Source of the DNA: Chrysemys picta bellii
Lineage: Eukaryota > Chordata > Testudines > Emydidae
Assembly: GCF_011386835.1 (NCBI RefSeq)
Contig: NC_088801.1
Span: forward strand, 20,322,824 to 20,386,823
DNA: 64,000 bases
Reading direction: 5' to 3'
Position 1 is the first letter of the stretch. Every line of letters starts with the position of its first letter. The translations under genes and the position numbers were made by a program. Of the stretch, positions 1-13,151 are shown piece by piece. The notes under the pieces were generated by a model. That model saw only the letters and a program-made list of their open reading frames with translations. It searched no databases and was not told the DNA's origin.

Positions 1-800
1 GAAGAAAAATCAGTTTCAATTTGCTTCATGGAAAAGGCACAATGTTACCCACTTCTTGAAGGTGCAGACTGAGGGAACTGGACATACATTGATGGAGAGG
101 CTCTTTGAGGCATAAAACCCCCTTATCAACAATCAACATTAGATACTTGATTCTCTAAACATCTATTTTGAACTGGGCTACTGGACATATTTACTAATTC
201 CAGCAAAGTTTTCAAACCCAGTATCAACATGACATAGAGACCGTGGAACTTGTCCATTGATTTCTGCATTGCTATACAGCTACTTGCCACATACACCTTT
301 CAGCCTCCTAATACCATATGGCCACAAATAAATGATTTAGCTATCTTTTATACTGGAATAGAAGGGCTGAAAATATTTGATAAATAAACCCAGAAGAGAT
401 TTTCGCAGGAAGACTGACATCTGTACAAGATCAAAACTTACATATAGAAATTCCTAAAATTTCATTACTCTAAAGAGCCCCCCGCATAGTTCAATAAACT
501 CTGCACACCCAGGAGGCATTCTTGAGTATTTTGTAACATTGGTCTTCACATTTATTACAGCTGCCTTATTGATATTCGCAAGCTGTTGATTGTTGTGTGA
601 GATTTGAAAATGACCATGTTGACTTCATTTTATTTTGAAAGAGCAGGGGGCTATGGGAATTGGAGTGACTTCAAATTTTAGCCTCTACTTATTCTTTTGA
701 TAGCTTAAATGAAATCAAATGACTATCACATTTATACCAGTTAGAGGAGGGAATAGAAAAATTGCAGTGTCTTGGCCTTTGGAATTTATATGGTCTACAA

Positions 801-1201
801 CAGTTGCTCTCAACCTTTCCAGACTACTGTATCCCTTTTAGGACTCTGATTTGTCTTGTGTACCCCCAAGTTTCACCTCATTTAAAAACTACTTGCTTAC
901 AAAATCAGATGTAAAAATACAAAAGCGTCACAGCACACTATTACTGAAAAATTGCTTACTTTCTCATTTTTACTATACGATTATAAAATAAATCAATTGA
1001 AATATAAATATTGTACTTACATTTCAGTGTATAGTATAGAGAGCAGTATAAACAAGTCATTGTCTGAATGAAATTTTAGCTTCTACCGGTTTTGCTAGTG
1101 CTTTTTAATGTAGCCTGTTGTAAAACTAGTGAGTTGATGTATCCCCTGGAAGACCTCTGCGTACCCACAGAGGTAAGTGTATCCCTGGTTGAGAACCACT
1201 G
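801..1201. mobile_element. hAT-type non-autonomous element (MITE)
   Basis: Terminal inverted repeats read CAGTTGCTCTCAACC at the left and GGTTGAGAACCACTG at the right, the CAGNGGTTCTCAACC type typical of hAT MITEs. The element is flanked by a perfect 8-bp target duplication, GTCTACAA (793-800 and 1202-1209), the hAT hallmark. It is 401 bp long, AT-rich inside, with no transposase coding. Confidence 0.85.
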
Positions 1202-2775
1202 GTCTACAACCATGGAAACGTTGATACCAGCAACCAAAAATACCAGTTTTTAGCTTTAGAAATAGGGGGGAAATCTCTAAAAATTGGGTGGGAAATTGTA
1301 CAAGAGTTCTGGAACAGTTTTTATAGTAGGGGTGTTGAGAGCCATTGAACCAAACTGTAAACCTTGTACATAATGGAAACTGCTTCAAGCTGGGGGGTGC
1401 AGCAGCACTCCCAGCACCCCTAGTTCCAGCACCTATGCTAGTAGACCAGGAAAATAGTCAAGAACTCGGACGTGGTGAGGAAATGGACTAGCTGACTTAT
1501 TAATTGTAGAGATGGGCCTCAGTTGCAAAGATAGGGTTTGGATCTGAAAGTTTCCCAAACTTCAGGGGCATTTGGACCAATAGTCTTTGTTCAGACCACC
1601 TATACATAAGGGGTCTTTATTTTCCATAATTCATTTAAAAAAATCCTTCTAGTGGCCCCCTGAAATATTATAGTAAGCTCTGTCACCACTTGTAGTGCTG
1701 GTATGTTGGAGAACAGAGATGGGTGTGGGTTTAAACATACAATTCTGTTGCTGCCTCTGAAGCTATTTTTCCTCCTTAGGTCCGTTTTGCACACAGCATA
1801 GACAGTATTACAGTACTTACTAGCTAAGCAGCTCTATGCTGCCATCTACTGTTCATTGGTGTTATAACACGTATTTAACAGTACAGTAAAATGGGGGTAT
1901 TTAAAAGCAGGGCATTGCAGAACACGTCTCAGTCAGTAAAAGGTAAAAGTAACAAGGGGAAAAATATTTTGGAACAGAATCCCAAGTTGCAAAGAAGACT
2001 AATAAAGAAGTGCTGTAAATCACTGTACCTAAATGCTATCAAAACACCATATATAAAGATTTAATTCCATGCTAGAGAGGAATTCTGGAATAAAATAAAA
2101 TGTCTTCTCATGATTGAGCCACATTTCTTTGCCACCACATTGAAAAAGAGAGCCATCTGCAGCATTTCACGAACAATACATAACGTTGAAATGGTTCTAC
2201 AGCTCTGAAAGCTAACAATATGTAGCCAATGGGAAAAGTTGTATGTACGTAGGTGGTAAGCAGTGCTCGGTGTGAAAGGGATTCAGTGAATAAATGATAT
2301 TTGCAAACCCCTATGAACTGACCTAACTTCACATACTTGGAATAAATAATCTTTCTTACCGCTTTTAACTCTATAGTATCACTCAATCAGTGGAACCAAA
2401 GGAATTGGGGTTTGGATACATGTAGTTGACAAATCATCATAGAGGGAAAACATATGACCTTAAGTAGCCTTCAGGGCTTTTAAGAAATCATTATGTAAAG
2501 TATTTTTAAAATGCATGATTGGGTTTGGATTACCAGGCTGCTGCCAAGCATACTGTTATAGCCCTGGTCGAGGACCCCGCTAGACATGCACCTGGGTATT
2601 GTGTTTGGATCCAAACACTGGATCCTGCATGCTTCTAAGTCCACTGAGCAGCAACTAGGCCCTGTCTCTGGACTCCTAGGCTTCCTCCCAGGATACAGAC
2701 TCCCTATCTAGCACTCCTTCTTGGAAGTGGGACTCCTTGGCCCAGCTGCCCTAGGCCTCAAAACCAGTGTTGAGG

Positions 2776-3745
2776 CTAGGGTTGCCAACCTTCTACTCGC
2801 ACAAAACCAAACACCCATGCCCCAACCCCTGCCTTGCCCCTCCTCCAAGGCCCCGCCTCTACCCTTGCCCCTTCTCCGAGGCCCCATCCGGCACTTACTC
2901 CATCCTCCCTCTCTCGCTCACTCTCCCCACCCTCACTCACTTGCTCATTTTCACTGGGCTGGGGCAGGCGATTAGGGTGCGGGAGGGGGTGAGGGCTCCA
3001 GCTGGGGATGCAGGCTCTGGGTTCGGGCCAGAAATTAGGAGTTCAGGGTGCATGAGGGGGCTCCGGGTTGAGGCAATGGGTTGGGATGCAGGAGAGAGTG
3101 AGGGCTCTGGGGTGGGGCCAGGGATGAGGGGTTTGGGATGCAGGAGGGGTCTCTGGGCTGGGGGTGGTGGAGCTGAGGGGCTTGGAATATGGGAGGGGGC
3201 TCTGGGCTGAGGCAGGGACTTGGGGGGTGGGGCTCTGGGCTGGGGCTACAGGTTCCAGAGTGGGGCCAGAAATGAGGGGTTCAGGGTGTGGGAGGAGATT
3301 CCAGGCTGGGGCAGAAGGTTGGGGTGCAGGGGGAGTGAGGGCTCCACCTGGGGCTGCGGGCTCTGGTGTGGGGCTGGGGATGAGGGATTTGAGGTGCAAG
3401 AAGAGGGTTCTGGGATGGGACTGAGGGGTTCAGAGGGCAGGAGGGGGATCAGGGCTGGGGCAGGGGGTTGGGGCCCAGGGAGTGTGTGCAGGTTCCGGGC
3501 AGTGCTTACCTCAGGCAGCTCCCAGAAGCAGCAGCATGTCCCCACTCCGGCTCCTACGTGGAGGCCTGGCCAGGCGGTTCTTCACGCTGCCCCATTCGCA
3601 GATGCCATTGGCCACGTTTCCCGGCTAATGGGAGCTGCAGAGCTGGCGCTTGGGGCAAAGACAGTGTATGGAGCCTCCTGGCTGCCCCTACATGTAGGAG
3701 CTGGAGTGGGGACATGCTGCTATGAAGGAACAAAATGGACACCGT
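2776..3745. repeat. GC-rich interspersed repeat with internal minisatellite
   Basis: The block opens with GGGTTGCCAACC and a C-rich segment (CCCCTCCTCCAAGGCCCCGCC-like). From about 2960 to 3480 it consists of diverged tandem units built on the phrase GGGGCCAGGGATGAGGGG, with GGTGCAGGAGGGG and GGCTCTGGGCTGGGG. At 3532-3561 and 3691-3721 lies a ~30-bp near-perfect inverted repeat (GCAGCATGTCCCCACTCC and its complement). Open frames across it on both strands are by-products of the repeat and low stop density. The whole resembles a high-copy turtle repeat; the family name was not determined. Confidence 0.6.
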
Positions 3746-3966
3746 GTAGAATCAAGCACATGGGTTTATTACGCACAGCGGTGGCGGAGTGTCACTTTGC
3801 TTATTAGGCTCAGAGACACTGCCAAGCAATTGATTACAATAGATTATATAGGTTATCCGTGGGTGGAGGGAAGCGATGGAGTGGGAGGGACCTCTGCGCC
3901 TCTTATGCCCTACTTAAATCCTTAACACAACACTGAGGGGTATAGAAGGCCTTGTTTAGGGTCTCA

Positions 3967-4251
3967 GGCCTGGTCTACACTAACCCCCCCAATTCGAACT
4001 AAGATACACAACTTCAGCTACATGAATAACGTAGCCGAAGTCGACGTACTTTAGTTCGAACTTACCACGGTCCAGACGAGGCAGGCAGGCTCCCCCGTCG
4101 ACTCCGCGTACTCCTCGTGCCAAGCAGGATTACCGGAGTCGACGGGGAGCACTTCTGGGTTCGATTTATCGCGTCCAGACAAGACGCGATAAATCGAACC
4201 CAAAAGTTCAGTTGCCTGCCGCCGAACCAGCGCGTAAGTATAGACAAGCCC
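3967..4251 (+). mobile_element. Harbinger-like foldback MITE, copy 1
   Basis: Ends GGCCTGGTCTACACTAAC and, inverted, GGGCTTGTCTATACTTAC, about 17-18 bp of matching terminal repeat, flanked by a 3-bp TCA on each side. Inside are a CTACxTxAATAACGTAG palindrome near 4018-4034 and a 14-bp stem, CGATTTATCGCGTC, around 4160-4195. The same internal modules occur in reverse order at 28944-29239, showing one family. Non-coding, 285 bp. The 3-bp duplication and TIR form point to PIF/Harbinger; superfamily assignment is inference. Confidence 0.7.
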
Positions 4252-4254
4252 TCA

Positions 4255-6999
4255 GTACTGGGGTGAATTTCACTCAAAGCCTCTGATTGCTTGTCACACT
4301 TCGTTGGTACAGATGCACTGGAGGTCCCAGTACTGACTTACTAACTCAAATACGCTAATAATAGACATCTGCTGTAATTTATAAGATTTATCTGATTACA
4401 CTAACAAATTAAAGGATGGCCACTTGAAATGCAAATCACTTGCTTATGCAGACCTGCATCCTTGAAACTAAATATGGATTACCTGCAAATATTTGAAAAC
4501 ATAAGTACCAGTCAAGTGTACAGCTCTCATCTACAATTTAAAAGCCTTGTAGAGATCAAAGGAACTTGTTCAGTACTTACTGACTTGTCCTTGAACACCT
4601 ACCTATATACATGTGTAATATGAGACTTGAGTTATACTGCCAGTACCAGTGCATGTAGGTTGTTGTATGTATGAGACTGCTGTGCTATGAATATATATAT
4701 TCTGTTTATATATAATAGCACATCTGAAGAAAATGTACTACACTTAAATTGAACTCCAACTTCCATTCTAACTCGCTCACTAGCCCGCCCTCCCCCGCCC
4801 CCCCCGTAGCCTCCCCACCATTTTCTTTCATAACTTTTCCAAATCCCATTGGGATTGTATGTTCCATGCTTAGTCACTCTCTGCAAAGGGGCAACTGTTG
4901 TTGCGGTAATTTGAGCACAATCAGATCACCAATTTATAAATTAGTAGCATGTGGAATATTTCCCCTTCACACCCATTTGTTCCAATCATATATATATTGC
5001 ATTCAGATAACTAAGGTGAAATTTCAGCCTTGACTTGCTGATCTCTAGCATGACTCTCCACTGTCTTGCATCTTGTGTAGTCATGTACACATGCAAAGTG
5101 GGTATGAAGTGTGGTTAGTCTGATCTAATTTATTTCTCTTTCTTCTCAAGCAGGGATTGGACTCTTATAATTTTGTTTTGCTTTTCTTTTTAACAAGCAA
5201 AAGCAACCTCCCTTTATATCAATAGCCTCATCTGGGCAATTGGAAAATGAAAATAACAGAAAAGAGAAACTTCTGCTTTAACATCCAGACTGCAGATATT
5301 CTAATCCTGTTTTGAACTAATACTTATATCTCAGAATGCATGCTGAAGAGGTGTGCTGTGTTTTCCATTTCCTTGATAATCAGTGTAAGCACAGCTTGTA
5401 CAATGGGAGAGGTGTACTCTGGCTAAATATCTCTGCTGAACTTCAAACTGGGTCATGGATAGGAATTTGCAGATCTCAACATTGAGTGAACAGTGTACTC
5501 AGTTCAACAAGGGCTGGGTCTAGCAAGTTTCACTTGTCCGTAGCATTCATTACTTATCATCCCTTTTTTTTCTAGAAGCTTTAGTAGGCCTATTAAGGGC
5601 ATCCTTTATACAGCTTTCATTTTCATGTGCTGGTTCCCTGGGGATGCCTTTATCCTTCGGATAAACATAGGAAGCTGCAATTTCCTTCTCCTGTTTGGTT
5701 TCCTCCCACGCTCTTTCCTTCTGTTTGAATGACACGGTTGGCCAGGGAATTCAGAAGTAAGACTACAGCTCAGATCCTACTTCTAACTTCACTCTGTTGC
5801 AGCTAATATTGCCCTCCACGGTACCTAAGAAAAGGAGAGGGGAGCACACCTGGGCAGTACAATATAATCGTTTCTAATGGAATGCAACACTCCAAATAAA
5901 TATGCATCAGAGGGAATAATCTGTGAAAAATGTTTCTAAACCCAGCATGGTTGATTTGGAAAAGATTACAAGCTGAACTGCTGTAAGAGGAGGAGGTGGA
6001 TGTCGTGTTTTAGAATACAGTATCTGGTAATTAGGAGAAAAGTCTGTAGAAATTCATCTTTCTTTTGAAAATTTTCTCTTTTTCATCTATCTCTATGTAG
6101 CCTGTCTGTCTCTTACTCGCCATTCATCTGAAAGTGACATTCTTAATAGTTCATAATCCAGTGGTGCAAGCAATTTCTTGTCAATCATAGCATAGGGAAC
6201 AAAGGAGAGTTTTATCTGAGCTTGTTTGTCCCACAAGAATAAAGGATTTCTGATGTTTTTTCAGGAACAAGATGGAGTAAGAATGAATCAAGTGGTTTCA
6301 GAGGAAGGGTAATATTCTTTTTCCCCATGTAGATCTCTGGCACAAAAAACGTTTTCTCATCTTTGTAGGGGAGAACTATGTGGAGTTAGGGAGTAGGGGA
6401 TTTTTTACTTCCTATTTGTCCTGTTGAGTCTTGGATTCCAGAAACTGCCTCAAATGATGTAGAAGTTGGAATTGTCCTAAATGTGTTAGAAGAAAGTTAC
6501 TAAAAAAAGTCTCATTGACTTAAAAGATTTGGTGCATAATTCAGAAGGTATAATTTCTATAAGATGTATTATATGGTTTGTATTGTATATTGATGCAAAC
6601 AATTAAATAAAATATACCCCTCCAAGTACCCAAGAATGCAATGTCCAATGAAAGAACATATCCAACCAAAGAGCATGTTCGGTGTGGGCTAGACGGCTAT
6701 ATAATTGTTATGATTTTTCTCTGTGTACTGCATCTTTAAATATTTCAGTATCTGCTGTTCAGAAAGCTGTTTTGTGAGACAGAGTTGATGCAGTATGTTA
6801 GGAGGGAGTCAGACTTATGGAAACTTTATTTTTGTTTGTTTCCCTTAAGTGAAAATAAGCCATTCAGACCAAATATGCTGATCAGTGTGGATGGAAAACA
6901 TACATATATTATCTCGGGAGTCATAGCCTTGCATTAAACCTTGAACTCTTCATACCATTGGACATACTACAGCAAAGATACAAGTGAAAAAAGTTAAAC
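4255..6999. other. Stretch without recognised genes or repeats
   Basis: Ordinary AT-rich intergenic-type sequence. The only item of note is a Lys/Glu-rich open frame at 5550-5735 on the minus strand, which begins without ATG and is treated under findings. A short C-rich tract sits at 4787-4806. No splice-bounded exon pair, RNA gene or transposon terminus was identified. Confidence 0.5.
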
Positions 7000-7009
7000 T
7001 GTTCTTGTA

Positions 7010-7412
7010 ACTCTGTATTGGTAGCCGACATGCCAAACCTTTGAAAAAAACGCAGAAATTGGGCTTGGTTTTGGCTTAATTGGCTTGTGAGTTGCTTGTT
7101 GGCTAGTTTTTGGCTTGTAGCTTTTTGCTTATTTGGCCTATAGCTTGTTGCTTTTTTTTTTTTAATCAGCTCCCAGCAAGGGAGGGCAAGCAGGGGCAAG
7201 ATGGGAAGAGAGTCAGAGGTGCACAGCGGGTCCACCACCGTCCCAGACTGCACGATGGGAGGGAGGGGAGGGGATCTAGTCAAATAGAGTGTTGGGGTTC
7301 TTAAGGATTGGCTTGTTTTGGCCTTGTTTTGAAAAGGGATTAGCTTGATTTTTGGCTTATTGTGAAAGTCGAGGTGCTTATTTACTGTGTTAAAGTTGGC
7401 AACTGTGATTGG
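7010..7412 (-). repeat. Repeat rich in TTGGCTT motifs, ending TTGCCAAC-type
   Basis: The minus strand begins CAGTTGCCAACTTTAA at about 7411, the same GGTTGCCAAC-type terminus seen at 2776. The plus strand carries many GGCTT-type words (for example TTGGCTTAATTGGCTT) and a poly-T run at 7150-7162. This matches my memory of an abundant turtle repeat, but borders are approximate and the class is not determined. Confidence 0.45.
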
Positions 7413-10400
7413 TAGTATGTCAAACCACTAATGTTTACTGCCTCATTATGGGTTTTTTTGGTGTGAATGAGGCAGCTTACTGAAGTCCCATCTGCTCATT
7501 TCTGGTAGTGTACAGGAAGATGTTAAAGATGTTGTTGCAATATTTGAAAAAAGTAGTGGAAAGTTGCAGTACCTTGGCCAACATTCCTTCTTTGAGTTCA
7601 TGGCACTACAGATTAACTGGCATTAATGCAAATACTCAAGCTGCACATGGAATATTACAGGAAACATAATGGCTGCCATGTTTTCCTTGCGTATGTTCAC
7701 TCAACTACAAATATTTTTTTCAGCATAGGAAAAGCACTATTGAAATTCCAGTGGAGTACAACACAATGAGATAATCCCACAATTGTAAGTACATGAAAGG
7801 TGTCAAAGAGAGAGAGAATGAGAGAAAGGTAATTCGTATTTTAAAATTATTTAGGTGCCAAGATTTAGAATAGTAATTAGAAATTAAGCTGGACCACAGA
7901 AATTCAGATCTGGTCCCTGATTTTGAACATCCCAAAGTTTTGCATTTCTCAAATCCATTGTTCTGGTTCGACCCATAATAGAACTGTGAGGCATGTCATC
8001 TACAAAATTCAGGTCCTGTTTGGGATTCTGAAACTAGATTTAATGGGGTTTGGATACAGTACTTTGGTTCTGGTCTAGCTCTAGTCATAATATTCAACCT
8101 TCAAAGAGCCACTCTCTCACTTTTGAATGGTGGTTCAGAGAATCGCAAGCTGATGTCCTTGTGAGATACTGGTTGCAATAGTGGGACTATCAGAATTAAG
8201 GGCCACAGCAACCCGTCCTGGGGTTAAAACCTGCAGGAAGGTGACCTCATGAAGCATCTGGTGATTGCTTCTGTCAGGAAAGAGTTTGAGGCTGTGGAGA
8301 AGGCAGCATTGTATGACTTTCAAATGCTACATTAGGCCTTATGATGTGCTGGACTGTTCATAATACTGCCCATCTTCCTTTTCCTCCCTGGTGGCATGGA
8401 TCTCTTAGTAGCTGAACTGCAATTGGTTCCTCTGTCCATGCCAGGGAAGAATCAACCTCTTCCAGGGAGGAACAGCTGCAGAATTCAGTTAACACTGCTC
8501 AGAATACCATTATATTCTTCTGCGCACATAATCGCTGGTTTGGAAGGGAAGCATGCCACAGAGAGTGGCTATCTTGCCCCATTCCCTCCATCTCCCAAGA
8601 ACCTCCTGAAACCACATAGATTTCCAGTTATGCACAACAGGCAAAGAAAAGCTTGACTGGCTCAGAGGAAAGGACATATCATACCACACTGGTTTTGCTA
8701 CAATCCCTTCATTACTGTTGGGGTCTTTCTGACCTAGTTTTCTTCTTATTTGCTCCTGTCTGTGTGTCAGGGTAAAGTGAAACAAAAAGCCCAAAGTCTC
8801 GTTCTGATGAGAAGCAAATGTTAAATTTGTAGTTCAGTTTTGCTGGTAGGTTAAACTTCAGTTTACAAAATGCACAAAAGGTGTCCCTTTGTGACAACAA
8901 GACAAGCTGAGCTGCAAAGGCAAGCCATAATGACCCATTCTAGCATTCCGTTTCAGGAGGACTGAATGTATTGGAACACTTTTTAATGAATGTTTTATTC
9001 TAAATGCTTGGAGAGACATACAGATTAACCACTGTGCTGCAGGACTAAAGGAGAAATATCTGGTTTTTATATTTGTAAAATAGTTAACAGGGCGTTTTGA
9101 ATGGTATACTTGGAATACAAAAGTAGGTTTTGCTGTATCTGAGTAATAAGATAAATACACGAGATAGCACTAACATTTTGCAAAAGGGTAACATCCGCTT
9201 GTTTGAGTTAGGGACATTACAAAACAAACCATAACCCCAACCTCCTTCACACTAAATCCCCTAATTCATTCCGATTGTTAATAGGGAAGGGAAACTGGAT
9301 TCTTAGCAGCATACATCTGAGGCTTTCTTAATCTATTTTCCTAACCAGATAAAGGGCCAAATCCTGATCCCATGGATGAAGGCAGAGTAAAAGGATATTG
9401 CCTCTAGAGACCATGGTCAATTTAGGGTAGAGGTACATGCCTGGGGCCACAGATCTTGGAGCAATGTGATAACATCTGAATCTAAGCTTTCATTAAAATA
9501 AAAGCATCTCACCCTAATAGTTTTGAAGAAAAGCTTGAAACGTGACTGAAGTATAATGGAGACAGTGGCATCTGCCTGAACCTGCAGACAGCCTGAAACC
9601 ATCGTTCAGAATTGTGAATTGCACCCTGGCTTGTTATGAATCCTGCTGCTGTGGGCTGTCCTAGCCAAAACTACCCCACCAAGACTTGGCAGGGGGGACG
9701 GAGGGGAGCTCTTGCTGCTGTCACCCTATTATAGATCTCTCAGAGGGTGGGGGCAGAGTCCTTTCTCCAGAATGGAGCCCAGCCCACTTCTGAAACAAGA
9801 TGCAGTGGTCTGGAGAAGGAGTTCCCAAAGAGGGTTAGTGGTAGACTCGCTTTAGCCCAGCTTTAGCCTGGCTTTTGCATGGGCAGGACCAGGACATGAG
9901 TGGGGTGACTGGGGGCCCCACTGTGGGAGTGTGTCTAAGGCCCCATATTACCTTCATTTATCCCTCCTTGAGAATAGGGGAAAACAACTCACCCTTTGCA
10001 GTTTTGCGGCCCGTGGATCCACACTGTACAAGAAGCCATTGGTTATGCTCCCATCACATCCCTAACACATCCACAGCACTGAGAGATGTAGCAGAGCCTA
10101 GCTTTGCAGCATTCAATGAGATGCCGCCTACCTGCATGAGCTCTGCATGCCACTGTCGAGTGCTATCTGCAGGATCTGCCCCGGCATTGTCAAGCTATCA
10201 TGAAGAATTACATCATTTCATTTAAGGATGTGTCTAGATTGTGTTCAAATAGATAAACTACATTTCATTTTTAAAAAAGGGACAGACAGTGATGGACTAG
10301 TAACCTCGATCACTTTAGATTAATAAAAACTTAATCTTACAACTAAACAATATAAAATTAGCAAAAATCAGAAATAACCTTAGAAATTACCATTTCACTT

Positions 10401-12400
10401 CTTTCATAAAGACAGAGTGCTGTTTGTATTTTGCATGTCTCTCCATTCACATGTTGATCCAATTTCAGGTACTTATAATCCATTTTACAAATTGAAAAAC
10501 TATAAAAATATCATTACAACATCTATTTTTAACTTTCCATGCTTGAACAAAGTGTTTGACTACTGACTTTTGCTGGGTCACACCTGTGTAGATTACTGAG
10601 TAATAGCCAGTTTTTTGTTCTAACACAGTAGTGCTGCCACTTTAGAATGGTTAGATGTACAATCCAAATATTTTAGGATCATTTATTTAAAACACACAAA
10701 CAGAAGGATGTATTGTTGAAGACAGGGAGCCCTCTGTGTTAAAGAACCAGAAACTTCTTGCTATGACTTCCATGTGACTTTCAAACTCTGAAATAAATAG
10801 AGCTACATAATTCTATGGGGACTTTCTTTAACTTCAAACTTTATTTCAGCATTGCAGTGCCTCTGTGCATATTTAAACCAAAATCAGGGCAGTTAAATTA
10901 AAATATTGAACCTCTGTATTTCCCACACAGTGGAACAGATTAAAGTTTATCTTTATGCATATGCTAATTGAATCTAATGATCAGATACCCTCTGATATTG
11001 TCTTCATTTCTTGAAAGTGAAAGTTTAAATGGATTATACAGTGTATGCATATGTCCAGTCCTCTATTACAGATGATGTAAATACATCTTATTCCATAACT
11101 GTACCTGCCAAAGAGAGAAAAAGAAATAAATGCACATAGTAATATCTTTAATTGTATATTCAATTATAATGCAAATTTATACTAATAGGAACATATGTAG
11201 ATATATGTACATATTAAACTTAGTTGTTAATCAGTAAATCTTGTTTAATAAAATGTTTGGGTATGAAGATGAGCAGAACATTTAGTCCAACTGAGACAGA
11301 AGATTGTAGCACTGCTGTTACTGTCAGTCACAAGTTTAAAATACTCTTGATCACAAGTCTTTCTGTCAGCAGCTTTGAATTAAATTAGGCAAAGCTCCTA
11401 ATTAACACAGAAATGTACAGTAACCTCATGCACTTGAAAATCAGTTACTATAAAAGGGTATTTTTATGCTAAATCTTAGATTAATTCAGTCTACAGTTGA
11501 ACCCCTAAAGTAGTAGTTGCAAGTTAATGCCCATATTATTCAGATTATGTGCATACAAATGATCTCTTTTGCAGGGCAGAAAAGGCTGGTGGTACTTGCT
11601 TTTGAATAGATTAGCAACAAGTTAAACAGGAATCAGGCCCCTCAGAATATTGAGGACAGGAGTTTCCCATTAGTTATTTTGTGACATTTAAGGACTCCTA
11701 ACTGCCTAAGTCCAATGCCTCTATACTTCCCAAATATGACCCTTGCTGCACAGACACCAGTAGAGGCAGATTCACATTGGGATACAGTGATAAAATGCTT
11801 AGGATTGGATTCTAAGTTCTAATGTCTGGAACATTTACTGACTACCATATAAGAACCCCCTACTGTGCTCTCACATGAAAGCAGAATAGCAAATATTTTC
11901 AGTAAGGTACATGATGATATGTATTAACCATTAGAGATTGAAATGTCACCTTAAATATTAAAGTAAACAGGGCTGAAGGTTCCCCTCTGCAAAAAACGAG
12001 TGTAGGGAAATGCTTATTCTGTTTTTGATGCATTATCCCCCTTCTGCACAGCATCAGAGCATGATTTGTATCAGAGGTCAAGGATCCAGAAAACCTGGGC
12101 CAACCGCCATAGGTCCTTAAATAGCCACAAGGAAGTTTTTTCCTTCTGTGATGCTGTCAGACCTCTTCCTCTCATCCCCCAGCCCTGGTATTGTAGGTGG
12201 CCCAGCTGCTCTGCTGACATTTGGCTCTTAGACAGCAACTATGTGTTCTGTGACCTCTTCAGTGGGCTCACTGGGCATGGGAAGGAGAGAGTGTTTTGAA
12301 ATGCATTAATCAGACTTTTTCTTCTTTATATATTCACAATCTTTGGGTTGCAAAAAGGAGCAAACATACTGTGCAGGGTGCTCATTTCCTGTTTCCTCCT
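7413..12400. other. Stretch without recognised genes or repeats
   Basis: About 5 kb of AT-rich DNA. No open frame longer than about 120 codons, no recognised protein family, no clear transposon ends. At 9355-9375 a short GGGCCAAATCCTGATCCC phrase may be a relic of the foldback family described at 52344-52443. Old unrecognised repeats are likely but cannot be called by eye. Confidence 0.5.
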
Positions 12401-12435
12401 CCCTGTGGCGTGGCGTGGCCTGGCCTGGCCTGGCC

Positions 12436-12628
12436 TGGGGGGAAGGGATAGCTCAGTGGTTTGAGCATTGGCTTGCTAAACCCAGGGGTGTGAGCTCAAT
12501 CCTTGAGGGGGCCACTTAGGGATCTGGGGTAAAATCAGTACTTGGTCCTGCTAGTGAAGGCAGGGGGCTGGACTTGATGACCTTTTGGGGTCCCTTTCAG
12601 TTTTATGAGATAGGTATAGGTATATCTC
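12436..12628 (+). mobile_element. Turtle Pol III SINE (tRNA-derived), near full length
   Basis: The head has a Pol III A box, TAGCTCAGTGG (12449-12459), and a B-box-like GTGAGCTCAATC (12490-12501). The body contains GGGATCTGGGG and TGGTCCTGCTAGTGAAGGC; the tail has GACTTGATGACC and GGGTCCCTTTCAGTTTTATGAGAT, which resembles the CR1 3' end and suggests CR1-machinery mobilisation. I recognise this as the tortoise/cryptodire Pol III SINE, the strongest evidence for a cryptodiran turtle. It is preceded by a short (TGGCC)n tract at 12412-12436. It is a retroposon and not a functional tRNA gene. Confidence 0.85.
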
Positions 12629-12792
12629 CTGTTTCTCTTCAATGGCTGTGCTGCATGGAGATTACGTAGACGAGCTGGTGGTAATGGACAGAGAGGCAAC
12701 GTTCTGTTCACCTGCCTTTCCCTCTCACAGTTACCTCAGACTGCCATGGTGTTTTCCCTCCCTCTGAGATGTGCAATGAAGGGGAATAGAGG

Positions 12793-12916
12793 TAGGGTGA
12801 CCAGATGTCCCAATTTTATAGGGATAGTCCCAATATTTGGGCCTTTTTCTTATATAGGCTCCTATTACCCCCTCACCCCCATCCTGATTTTTCACACTTG
12901 CTGTCTGGTAACCCTA
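12793..12916. mobile_element. Short TIR element (TAGGGTGACCAGA type MITE)
   Basis: Left end TAGGGTGACCAGATGTCC, right end CTGTCTGGTAACCCTA, giving inverted termini TAGGGT(G/T)ACCAGA. TA at the outermost positions would fit a Tc1/mariner target site, but the superfamily is not proven. The inside is short and pyrimidine-rich (CCTATTACCCCCTCACCCCC). Non-coding, 124 bp; I recognise the terminus as abundant in turtle genomes. Confidence 0.7.
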
Positions 12917-13151
12917 AATAGAGGGGACACAGTCTGTAACATCACTGTTAGCATAGTTCAGCTAAAACCTTGGCCTAGAAGCATAGAAACAAAAATGCTT
13001 GCATTATGCTGGGGGTAGCCATTACAGAGATGTTGCCATTTTTCACAGCACATGTAAAAACAGAATCTGGGTAACATTTTCAAAAGAACCCATTTTTTCC
13101 CCCCCAAAAGTGATTTAGAAGCCAACGTTTCATTAAAACTCAATGGATGCC

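Noticed and set aside
2721..3807. Several Gly/Trp- and Pro-rich frames up to 195 codons
   Set aside because: They run through a G-rich minisatellite repeat on one strand and its C-rich complement; no codon bias or domain.
12436..12510. A- and B-box sequence considered as a functional tRNA gene
   Set aside because: It continues directly into the SINE body and CR1-like tail and lacks a full cloverleaf; it is a retroposon head.
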